Shown here piece by piece: positions 44,401 through 54,600 of a stretch of 64,000 nucleotides of DNA; the stretch's first letter is position 1; each line of letters begins with the position of its first letter. This stretch comes from Scolanthus callimorphus. Taxonomy: Eukaryota > Cnidaria > Anthozoa > Actiniaria > Edwardsiidae. The position numbers were made by a program, and so were the translations under genes. The stretch is from assembly GCA_033964015.1 (NCBI GenBank), contig JAWWUD010000097.1, positions 62,001-126,000 of the forward strand. The letters are read 5' to 3'. A model generated the notes under the pieces. It searched no databases. It was not told the origin of the DNA and saw only the letters and a list, made by a program, of their open reading frames with translations.

Positions 44401-47400
44401 TTCTGCACCGCCTAATATCTCAGAACTCTTTACACTTACTAAAAATGTACATCAATATCAAACCAGATCGTCGTCTTCAGATAATTATTACATTAATTTC
44501 TCTAGGATAAACCAGCACAAGAACTCTTTTTCTGTGATTGGAGCAAAAATTTGGAACAGTATCTCTCAAGACATCAAAAGCTCGCCAAAGCCTCTTTTCA
44601 AAAAAGAACTTCAAAGAATGCTGTTTAGTATCCTGGAAGAACAGGATAGTTATGCTGATATTTCTATATTAATTAATGAAATGAATAAAATCAAATAATT
44701 TTTATTTTCTATTTCTGAAACTTTGAACTATTTACATCCTTCTCTTTTTCGCTTGTTATTAGCGTTTTTTCTTTCTTTCACATTTTTACCCTTCGTCTCT
44801 CTCTGCTTCTTTGTCCTCTCACCGCCTGCCTCGACTAGCTATGCTATTTGCAGGCGGTGTGCCTGTCTTTGTAATTTTAAAAAGATATAATAAAGTTGAA
44901 GTTGAAGTTGGGTCTTCTCTGAGCTAACCGCCATTTTGAAAAACGACCGAGAAGACCCTGGGGACGAGGTTGGAAATGTATAGCAACTTGGCGACATTTG
45001 GAAGGGCTAAAGTCCCCCTAGCCCCCGGCTCCGCCGTCCCTGTAACCTTGTGAAAACAATGGAAACACAAGAATACAACGAGAATACAACAGAACAATGA
45101 GGTGCATCCAGCCAATAGCGTTAGACATTACGAGCAGCTGCTACATAACTGGTCCCCGGTGGTGTAGTACTATTGTTTTCATGTCGAAGTAATTTCCGTT
45201 ACGTGGACGACTAGTGACATGGGCTTGTCGCGTTTTGTCTAGGCCGACGTACATTGTGATTTTGCTTGGAGACTCGTCCCTTCAACAGTTCACACTAGGT
45301 AACTGAATCCCTGCGACTGGTTTTAGGGCTCGTCTCCTAGAGTGTGCCGAGCTGACGGATATACGGGGACTAAGTTAATTTAAAGAGCCTGTGTCAGCCG
45401 CCGTTTTGACAGAATAGCAACGTACCAAGTCGGAGAAAGCATCCATTTCCGACAGAGCGGAAATGACCAAAAATGAAATGTCTAACTTCGCCATATTTCA
45501 ATATATAAGCTCAAGATATACAAAGAGTCTGTGTGACCAAGAGCTTAATTCCAATTTTAAAGAAAATTGAAGAATATGACTTTTAGATATGATCGACGAA
45601 AGTTTGCATTATTCCTGATGAAAGTACTAATTCTCCCATAAAATGGCACAGAGACCAAAGTTTAAAGCCTAATATCTCAAAGACGGATCCATTAGAAAAA
45701 AGTCATTTTTGATATTTTGATTTCCATCAAATGAGGAGTCTTCATGCAAAAAATCAAGATTCTGAGTTAACCCGAACTTACTGTTTGAAATTTAGTGATT
45801 TTAGCAGGTTTTTCCGCTCTGTCTCCATTTCCATCGGCCGATTTAGAGGATATAGAGCAATTTTCTCGATTGAACCTGAAACTTTGTTTTTCGATGTAGA
45901 TTTAAAGATTTCTACACGTAATTCGTCTTGATCTAATATCTAACGAAAAGCAATAACGAATGACACGGGCTCTTTAGCCTCTCGTTTTGAATAATCGTAG
46001 AGGTCCTTACAGTAGTCTTACAGTACTACACGATAGCCAAAAGGTATAGTTTGAAGCGTAAGTATACAATAATTCATATCCCTATCCCGTGGCAGGCTAC
46101 TCCACACACATGGTTGGAAAGTGGCACTTGGGGCATTATGAATGGGAGTACACCCCAACCTACCGAGGATTTGACACTTTCTACGGGTTTTACAATGGAG
46201 CTGAAGATCACTGGACTCACGAGCGTGACGGGATACTGGACTTGCGTGACCAGACGGCCCCTGCCGCTAACAGAACAAATGAATACTCAGCTAACATCTT
46301 CTCTGAGGTAAATTTATAAGTATGATATAACAAAAGGTTCGCCAACCTGAAAGACACGGCACTAAATTTAAGCTGCAAATGATGCTAGTAGTGAAATTGG
46401 ACGGGCGAATCCGCTTCTGCTGTGAACATTGTCATCTTAATTTAAACAAATAAATAGGTCAGGCAAACGGCCCCATTGACTAAATCGACTAACGGTGTTT
46501 ACATCCTGTTGCCACCCAATTCAGATCATGTGATAATTCTTTTGGGTGATACAATTGTCAATTTTTTCTCACGCGACCGAGTGCACGAGTGTATGTACAG
46601 AACTAACAAAAATGTCCACCCAAAGGAATCATTACATGATCTGAATTGGGTGACGAAATGATGTAAACACCGTTAGCCGATTAGGTCTGTTAGGTGTCTC
46701 ATCTTTCGCTGCGGGACCTACGGTTTTATTTCCTTACCTAAGAAGACGCGAAGGTCTAACCATACGTACAGCGCCTCAGTTATTTAGTATAGACTCTGAG
46801 TGTTAGTCAGGGTCTTTTTTGAATAATATCTGCTTTCATATCTGCAAATGGTTAGACCTTCGCGTCGTCTCGGATAAGGGCGTTAAACCGTAGGTCCCGT
46901 CTCTCAGATACACTACACTAACCGGAACCGAAGGGACGTTAAAGAACCACGAGGACCGTCGGAATTTGCCCAACCTCTGTGTCACAGAACTTACTATACT
47001 AACACACACACTCTTATACAACTGGTTTCTATAGGATGAGTTATCCATAAATGTAAAGCGCGTTGAGCCGTGAGGATAAGCGCTATATAAGCACAGCCAC
47101 AGTTACTTTTACTTTAGGCCGGATCACACTCGAACCCCGAACCTCCCGTATAACAGGCCTACCACTGAGCTAACCGGTGGGCGGTATCAGTGGCTAGAAA
47201 TAACCCGCGTCGCCACGACATTGAAGACAACGACACCTTTTTATTGATATGTTTTTAGAGAGCAATTCAAATCATCACTAATGCCGACTCCACCACGCCC
47301 ATGTTCCTGTACCTCTCGTTCCAATTGGTCCACGATCCTGCCCAAGCACCCGACCGGTTTGTCAACATGTACACACATCTCTTGGCCAAAACCCGCCGTA

Positions 47401-49934
47401 CTTATGCTGGGATGGTGAGCGCCCTTGACGAAGCGGTGGGGAACGTCACCGATGCACTTAAGAGAAAAGGGTAGGTTAAAGTTTGATTTCCAATACGATC
47501 AGGTCGATGTAGTGAAGGCCGCGACAGTACCGCCATTCTTCAGTCGAATTATGAACCCAGAGAACCCAATGGATGGAATCTACTGTCCTATGACCTCTTG
47601 GAGCGCGAGCGGTTTTACCTAAGGCTTTTCTCTGTGTTTTTTTTTTCTTCTGTTCTGGAACAGAAGAAAAAAAAAACAATGTATGTGTATTTTACGCCTG
47701 AGAACTAGCAAGTGGGATGGGCGATACTCTAGATTAATCCGCACTTGTGGTATTAACGCGGCACTCATGGTTTTCCCATTCTACAATCAAATGCAAAACG
47801 TTTGCGCACTTGCCTCCCCTTCCCTCCTCCTCCTTTAATGTTGCTAGTCGAATCGGACAGGCGGCCTACTTTTCCAGTCAACAACATTGAAAGAGACAAG
47901 GAAAGGACCGGAATTGCAAGTGCGCCAACTACGTTTGCGTTTGTGTGAAGTAGCACATAGAGCAGATTTCGTATGACTGTGAAAAGTGCCGCGAAAGAGT
48001 TGTGCCGCGCCGCGACCGTACCGCGACTACGCGATTTCATTCAGTATCTACAGCAGGCCAGGTTCCGTACTGCCACCGCGACAGTACCGCGCCATGTCAC
48101 GGTACTTTTCACTGCAGTCATACGAAATCTGCTCTAGAGTACGTACCAAGGCCGTAGGTAGAAATTTGTGCCGTCTCCCCCGCTAGCTACGGCACTGAGT
48201 ACTGTTGGTATTTATAGAGGAATTGACTTTTGTGTTCTCATAGAAACGCTTCTGAAACGTTCCCTTTGGACTTTCTTTTCAACAGTGTTTGGAACGACAC
48301 TCTGACAATCTTCACTACAGACAATGGTGGTATTCCTCTGTATGGCGGCTACAACTGGCCACTCAGGGGGTGCAAGACAACACTATGGGAGGGAGGGGTG
48401 AGAGGGGCTGGATTTGTTCATGGTGAAATGTTAAAGTCCAAGGGCAGGCGATGTCGTGAGTTGTTACATGTGACGGACTGGTATCCGACTATACTCGGAT
48501 TAGCGGGTGAGTCCTATTGATGGGTAATACGAGTGGCGTGGCGTTAAGGCCCTTGTCTCTCAGCGCTGTTACCCGGGCTCGAGTCCTGGCTTGGGCGTTT
48601 GGGATTGTCCTATTCCACTTGTGTTGTGTTTCAAATTATTCGCAATTTCTCCAGGATTCAACAATATCTCCATCTCCCCTACCCTGGATGGTCACGACAT
48701 ATGGGACACCCTCTCTTACGGCGCACCCTCCCCCCGATGGGAAGTCCTTCTGAATATTGACCCCCCTGAAGAGAACACATCGGAATTAGGTGCCAGGAAG
48801 ACACCTGTCTTTCCGATACAAGGGGAGGGGATGGCGCTGAGGTCCGGTGACATGAAACTGATGTTAAACGTGACAAGATTTGAATGGTACAAACCTCCCG
48901 AGATGGGTGGCGAGGAGGTAACAGAAGAGAGATTGATAAGCTTTGCTGAGGTGAGATCGCCGGTTGTCGTTATTTTCAGTTGACAAGTAGCCTGCTCGCA
49001 GACGTTGGAGAGAAGATTTAGGTCAAGAAACCTGAGTTTGCTTTCGCGTGGCTGCCATTTTGGATTTGTGACAAAATGTGACAAATTGAGGGGAGGGGGG
49101 CGGGAGGAAAGAGAGCCCCTTCACCTTGGTTTGTCATATTTTTTCATAAATCCAAGATGGCGGCCACGCGAAACCAAACTCGGGTTTCTTGACCTAAATC
49201 TTCTCTCCAACGCCTGCGAGGACAGGCTATTTGACAAGAAAGAAGCAGTCTACACAGATTCGCATTTCAGACATGAGTTTGGGCACAAAATTCGTGGACC
49301 TGCTTCTCACTTAGCTAAATGAAACATGCTATACAAGGTTGCCTGAGTTATTTTTATCAGGCCTGTTATTTTTGGAGCTTATGACAAGAAGAATAGTCGG
49401 GTTCCCATTCTCTGCCACATTTTGATACCTTTCTTTCCATCCTAGGAGTTTGAAATTGAAAAACATTCTAGGAAAACCCAGGTAAAAAGATTTTAAGAAA
49501 GTATGCATTTTGTACTGATGAAAGTATCATTTCTCGCTAAGTTTAGGCCTTAATATCAAACATCATATCCTCCAAATTTAAGCTATAGGAGGACTACGTG
49601 TGTACAAAATATTGAGTTTATATATTCATTAACTGCGAAGTTAGAAACTCATAGAACGCACTTAATTGAATGAAATAAATTTTTTTATCGCTCTGTCTTT
49701 TAGGAGAGGATTGATGTTGCACTTTATAACATTACCGCTGACCCCGAGGAACGGCATGATCTGAGTGCAGCATATCCTGATGTTGTTGCTAGGTTACGTG
49801 AGCGTGTCGATTTCTACATAAAAAGGACTCTGCCGTCAGGCAAGAGACCTCCCGAAAGCGAGGCTTACGAAACTGCTAAGACAAATCGCATTTGGGGCCC
49901 ATGGAGGAGCTCAAACAAGAAAGAAGAGGTGTGA
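41443..49934 (+). CDS. Arylsulfatase B-like sulfatase, copy 1
   Basis: Seven GT-AG exons: 41443-41710, 42642-42728, 46096-46307, 47259-47470, 48286-48506, 48655-48950, 49704-49934 (TGA). They give 1527 nt, 508 residues, close to animal ARSB length. Known family role: lysosomal or secreted removal of sulfate esters from glycosaminoglycan-type sugars. A signal-like hydrophobic N-terminus (residues 3-18) is followed by the metal site VDDLGWSD (D34, D35) and the sulfatase signature ICTPTR. C73 there is the residue converted to formylglycine and R77 completes the signature. [24 protein letters not shown] and [10 protein letters not shown] supply the remaining Lys, His, Asp/Asn and Lys. The usual Gln-Pro before ICxP is Leu-Ser here. 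The paralogue 51606-62526 follows in the same direction. Confidence 0.95.
42128..42306. repeat. Foldback element with arms of about 75 bp
   Basis: Arms share GCAATAAAA, GTGCTCTCTGCTTTCTTACA and AACAC in inverted order around a short loop near 42215. It lies in intron 1 of the first sulfatase gene. A related half-arm recurs at 42355-42435. Confidence 0.88.
42719..42878 (+). repeat. 40-bp tandem repeat that copies a splice donor
   Basis: Four 40-bp units start at 42719, 42759, 42799 and 42839. The first spans the real exon-intron junction of sulfatase exon 2 (GACGCAG|GTAAGG). The others are intronic copies that keep GTAAAG at the matching place. Use of a downstream copy would run into an in-frame stop or shift the frame. 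Confidence 0.9.
43187..44910 (+). mobile_element. 5'-truncated CR1-like non-LTR retrotransposon
   Basis: The coding part is the reverse transcriptase region only; no endonuclease or ORF1 is present. The 3' end carries AATAAA followed by GTTGAA repeats (GTTGAAGTTGAAGTTG), the short terminal repeat style of CR1/L2-like elements. It lies in intron 2 of the first sulfatase gene, in the same direction as the gene. Confidence 0.9.
43190..44698 (+). pseudogene. Inactive reverse transcriptase of the CR1-like element
   Basis: Motifs run in order: IVPIFKDGE and YRPISLLS in the first frame (to about 43355), then [47 protein letters not shown] and [12 protein letters not shown] in a second frame (43373-44698, 441 codons). 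The frame change near 43355 fits a one-base deletion in a motif that normally reads through into RLFEKMM. The catalytic FADD box reads FADLLYA at about 43800: three codons seem lost, taking the second catalytic aspartate. Both lesions predict an inactive enzyme. Confidence 0.9.
45381..45975. mobile_element. MITE family C, copy 3, carrying a nested insertion
   Basis: Ends TAAAGAGCCTGTGTCAGCC and TGACACGGGCTCTTTA. Its continuity is broken at 45450 by a second element (45451-45823). Without that insert it matches the length and order of the other copies. Confidence 0.88.
45451..45823. mobile_element. Nested 373-bp element with 9-bp target duplication
   Basis: Termini GACAGAGCGGAAA and TTTTTCCGCTCTGTC are inverted repeats. 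Both sides carry TCCATTTCC (45442-45450 and 45824-45832), a perfect 9-bp target duplication within the family C host. The interior is AT-rich and non-coding. The superfamily is not identified. Confidence 0.92.
46483..46682. mobile_element. MITE of about 200 bp
   Basis: Ends AATCGACTAACGGTGTTTAC and GTAAACACCGTTAGCCGATT are inverted repeats, followed inward by CACCCAATTCAGATCATGTG in both arms. It lies in intron 3 of the first sulfatase gene. Confidence 0.9.
46700..47190. repeat. SINE fragments, partly inverted
   Basis: The body at 46805-46910 matches the SINE at 21500-21605. A reversed piece of the same body is at 46700-46770. A tail with GATAAGCGCTATATAAG lies at 47073-47090. A tRNA-like head in minus orientation (box A GGTTAGCTCAGTGGTAGG, box B GGGTTCGAGT) is at 47117-47184. 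Confidence 0.75.
47959..48135. mobile_element. MITE of about 177 bp
   Basis: Ends AGAGCAGATTTCGTATGACT and AGTCATACGAAATCTGCTCT are perfect inverted repeats over 20 bases. The interior is rich in CCGCGAC words. It lies in intron 4 of the first sulfatase gene. Confidence 0.92.
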
Positions 49935-50274
49935 ATAAACGGCCCGTCGATTCCAGGTGCTTCTTGGGTCATTTTCAAAATGGCGGATCAGTTGGTTACA
50001 CAGGGTGACCGCGCGGAAGAAACATACGAGCCCGATATGACTGACTGAGCTGACAGTCAGTGATTGGGAATGGAAATGTTGGATTTCTTCCAGTTATTTC
50101 AAGTCGAAGAGAATATAACCGCTGCGTGAGTGTGCGACGTCAGAGCTGATGACAGAGCTGTTGCGTGACAAGGTGCCGCGTCACGTGTGCGTGGAAGAAT
50201 GAGGGTAGCATGGTGCGCTAAACATCCACCTGGGTAGAAGAATGCTAGGACAACAGCGCTCTGTTTGATCTGCT

Positions 50275-50528
50275 CACAGGGAGCTCACCTTTACAGTTTA
50301 AATCAAGAAAAATAATAAAAATATTTCCATTTCCGGTTAGCGCCAGACGGAAGCCATTTCGTGGTAATCAGACCCTAGTGGGCGAGTCTGGGCAAAGCAT
50401 AATTAGCCAATCAGAAAAGACCAGAACGCAGGGCAAAGAAAATAGATTTCCTTTCGCTTTATTCAGCGAAAAATGGAAAGATTTTTATTATTTTTCTTGA
50501 TTTAAACTGTAAAGGTGAGCTCCCTGTG
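50275..50528. mobile_element. Long-arm MITE with 7-bp target duplication
   Basis: Arms of about 50 bp begin CACAGGGAGCTCACCTTTAC and continue through TTTAAATCAAGAAAAATAAT. ATCTGCT lies directly outside both ends, a probable 7-bp target duplication. Confidence 0.92.
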
Positions 50529-50983
50529 ATCTGCTGTTTGATAGAAGTTTATGTATTCAACGTTCGACTGCCAAACGTTCGAGAAGACTTTTCGGTTGTA
50601 TTCGATTGTACTCCCATATATTTACTATACGGGGATGATCTGCTGAACAGGGTAGGGTTTTTTGCGCTTCTGGTCATAAACAAAGTATACATTTTCCGAA
50701 TATTCGAGTCTGTGTCCACTAAACTGGGAATGGGATTCTGTATTATTTCCTTTATCCTTGTAAAACGATGAGAAAATGTCGTTTCAAAATAATTGTCAGG
50801 ATAAAATCAGTGTAAACATGTGAAAAAGACATCAAACATATAAAACGACAAAAATAATAAACTTTACGTACAGCGGTTTCTTGTTTGGTTACCAGTCTCC
50901 TCAGTATTTCGTCGTATTTCGAACAGCGGCTTGCAGCATCACACACAACTGGTTTGGCGATTGGGACTGGGATTTGAAATGGG

Positions 50984-51211
50984 ATAGGCCATTTGCACTA
51001 ACTAGGTCACGTGACCCAAATCCCATACATTCTGAATAAAATCTTGAAAATTCAACTCGCTGCCATTTGCTCCAGGTTAGAGATTTGAAGCTGAAACTTG
51101 AGTTTCTGACTAATATCAACTGGTTCTTTGTATTTCTGGAATTAATTTTGACAAAACATCTCGTTAAGAGGTAGTTGGGGTCATGTGACCCGTTAGTGCA
51201 AATGGCCTATT
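50984..51211. mobile_element. MITE family A, copy 2
   Basis: Same ends and interior as 3488-3717 with only a few differences. It lies about 400 bases upstream of the second sulfatase start codon, adjoining its possible promoter. Confidence 0.88.
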
Positions 51212-51284
51212 GGGGCCCCCTATTGTGGACCCTAACTAACGAAAGGTTCCACCCAAAGAAATCATCACATATTATATGAATAGA

Positions 51285-51360
51285 CCGATACGTCTTCGTT
51301 TGAATCATCAATCGTCAGTTTTTCCCAGTGGAATTCAAAATGTCCGAGCAACACAAATTT
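51285..51360 (+). promoter_or_regulatory. Upstream block of sulfatase copy 2
   Basis: Matches 40961-41045 upstream of the first copy. No TATA word at a usual distance is clear for either gene, so the core promoter cannot be placed. Confidence 0.45.
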
Positions 51361-51605
51361 GAACACTTCATACCCTTGGCGCTTCCTTTAAAATTTCTAA
51401 AGATCTTCGCTCACCGATGCACGCGCCTCTCCTTAATAAGCTGATGTCGGATCGAATCACGACCTTTGATCTTGTATCTCAATAGATAGATACGTACTAA
51501 AACTAAATCCGCGCAACTTGAGCTCCTCAACGATCGCGCAGCTGGCAAGAACAAGCGAAATCAAGCCTCGAAGACTTTATTTCCTCTCAAATTGTGTTTG
51601 AGGTA

Positions 51606-54600
51606 ATGGAGAAATTCCAAGTCTTACTCGCAGCGCTTCTGCTCTTCTCCTGTGGGGCTTCGAAGCCAAATATCTTACTTGTTGTCGTGGACGATCTTGG
51701 TTGGAGTGATGTCGGCTATCACAACATAACGAAATTGAAGACGCCGAATATTGACCGACTCGCTACTGAGGGAGTTATACTGGAGAATTATTACGTACAA
51801 CCGATTTGTTCTCCTACTAGGAGCGCGCTACTAACGGGGAGATACCCCATACATACAGGTTAGTCAGAAGTTAGTTATATGAAGTTGTGAAGAGTGTGTA
51901 TAAAACTCCAATGAAATGCCGCGCTATCTCCAGCACAAAATTGACATTCACAGACTTCACGTACTTTGAAAATTACTTTGTAACGTAGCTACAATACAGC
52001 GTGCGCTCTGATTGGTTGTCTATTTCGCTGATAGAGTAATAGCTATATCATAAATGCATTTTCTTTGACTTTGTCGGCGAAAGAGAGTACTCGCCATCGG
52101 CTCTTAGTTTTTTTTACATTTTTTACAACGTTCTCGTGTCTCCGATCCCAACATGACGCCTGCTCTATTTCGTCTATAAATCAGGAAGTTGTGCGCTTTT
52201 TAATGCTTAAATATTTTTATTTTGTGTCTGCGTGATCTGCGTGAAAATACCACACTTGTACTCGATGATTTGACAGTGATTTGTCATCAGGAAAACCGCA
52301 AAACCGCGAAAAAATTTTCTTAAAAACCGAAACGCAGTCTGCATAGAAATATGGAGACATAAATGATACCATGTTTCCAATCCACTTAAGGTGACTCTGC
52401 AAAAGTCAGAGCGGATTTCGCGAAAATATATTTTCGTCTGCAACTTTAAGAATATGCTCGCTCATGAACTTTAATCTTGGAGAACATAAGCAGGTATCTT
52501 TTGGCAATATGTACGCATTATCATATCTCCATTAGCGTTACTACTTTTAATAATATCTGAGCTTAAATGGACCCCTTCCTTGAGAGATCAACCCCGCGCC
52601 AAATAGAAGTTGCTGGTATTTTTGAACGAAACTCCGTTAATCATATTGAAGTCAGTTGGACTAAGTGTTAACGAAGTTTCAGGAAATTCGTTTGAAGCAA
52701 AGTGCCTATTTTAGAGTTTTAGTCGTGTTTTTGGCCTATTTTTCTAAATATATTTTGGCGAAATGCGCTCTGACTTTCGCATGAGAGTAGTATAGTAGGG
52801 ACCGAATTAGCCGTTTTTTTTCGGAGCCTCGGAGCTTTTTTCGGAGCCCGGTGCGGAGCCCGGTGCGGAGCCGCGGAGCCGGATGACGTCACAGACTATT
52901 TTTTTGCGGGTGAGCCTGCGGGTGAGCATGCGGGTGAGCCGGATGACGTCATTGCCTATTGTATTCAAAACAAAGGGAGACAATAGGATTACCCCCCCCC
53001 CCCCCCCCCCCCTACTTTTTTTTGTCTCCAGACAAAAGAAGGAGCATTGTGGTGATGAGCCTACTGTAATTGGAGACAATGCTAGGATTAACACTGGAAT
53101 GCTTTTGTTCAGGAGGATTAAGAAAAACAAAGGGAGACAATACCAGGATTAACTAAGGGAAGGCTTCTGTGTAAGGGATTAGTGTTTGTTGACTGCAAGT
53201 CGAATATTAATTATAGTGTAAGGTTTTGTTTATTCGGCGATAACATATCAGAAAATGCAGAGATATGGTTTATTCTCTTTATTATAAAATGAATGAATAT
53301 CGATTACATAAAATACTATTACATAAAATACTACCACTAACGGTTAGGTAAATAACCGCTTTATTAAGAAATTGATTACAAGTCTAAAGTCTGTTCACTA
53401 GTATTCTTGACTTGAGGTAGAGGTTTCCCTATTAGCTACAATTTTTTTTTTAATTTTATATGGAGAAGAACGGTAAGAACGCAACCGATAGCGTCTCAAC
53501 ATCGATTTTAGATACGGACCGTCTTTATCGGCATCATCATCCAAATAATTCTTTAATATATTTTGTAGTTTTGGCTTCTTTGGCTTCTTTAGGGTAATAC
53601 CTGCTGAAGGTGGCGGTGTCAAAGTCAGTTCTTGAACTGTTGGGGTCGGCGGAACAAAGGATGTCTTGGGAGATTCTGCCACCTTTGCCGAATAGGGTAT
53701 CGTGGCTGGCTCGGGTGATGATAACGGGATACTTTGGGGAGTAGTGTAGGTAGGTGTTGTTACTGGTGGTTCTACACTCGCTGGAGGGTTGTGACCTGCT
53801 TGATGCTTCATTCGCAGCAAATCGTTTTGAAGCTGCGTGTACCGTATCACCTTGTCACCTTCACTCATAGTTTGACTGTGAAGGATGTCATCCATTTTGT
53901 CGTGTAGTTCTCTCATGCGCCGCTTCTCTGGAGAAACATCCATATTTTGATAACTAAGAAATTTTAGGAGCTCTTTCCCAACGGCGTCTTCCATTTTCTC
54001 ATTGGCTGTCACTTCCCCAGGAAGGACATTGGTTCGTAGTCTGCAGGTGTCGTTGGTTGCTGGTTTTAAGTCAACAAACAGGTAGCCAAAAGGTTTCCGC
54101 ACAGCCTCTTCATACTTGTCAAGAAAGTAATGCGTGTTGCGTGGATACATTTGTTTGGCCAACGTCATCACTTGCAATTGGTCTCTTGGTTTCTTGAATA
54201 GGACCAGGTAGTGGCTGTTTAAGGATATGTTTCGATTGACTTTTCCTTGGTGAAATAGGTTTTGTAGGATATAAATCACAGACAGATTTCTGTGATGGGA
54301 TCCCTTGGTGAATAAGTTTGCAATCCTATCGTCATTCCCGGTTTCAATCATCTGATCGTCAATGACAATGAGGTTTCGTATATGCACGTCAAAGTATGAG
54401 TCTTGCTCAATGTTGGTTGGGATTCCTTTTACGAATTCTATTTGTGGCATAGACATGGCTAAGGCGGTGTAGGCTGGCTGCCACTGAGCATAGCACCAGA
54501 CTATGCGTTGGGGTGGAGGCGAGATTGTCTTTTGCCCATGCTCAAGGAGTTTCTGGACCCAAACAGTCTTCCCGCTTCCGGTCATTCCCGCCACCATACA

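Larger units (their letters stand above)
43036..44972. mobile_element. Palindromic element split by a retrotransposon
   Basis: 43036-43113 is the reverse complement of 43165-43186 followed by 44911-44972. Without the retrotransposon this would be one hairpin with arms of about 80 bp (shared words GTCCCCAGGGTCTTCTC, AAAATGGCGGTTAGCTC, GGGGAGGCTGAGTCACATGA). No long target duplication is seen at the junctions. Confidence 0.85.
49935..51605. other. Intergenic region between the two sulfatase genes
   Basis: An AATAAA overlaps the stop codon of the first gene (49934-49939). Two inverted-repeat elements follow (50275-50528 and 50984-51211). The shared upstream block is at 51285-51360. I see no other gene. 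Confidence 0.75.

Noticed and set aside
49005..49322. 105-codon plus-strand frame after sulfatase exon 6
   Set aside because: It lies in an inverted-repeat pair (about 49000-49060 against 49160-49220) and matches no protein family.
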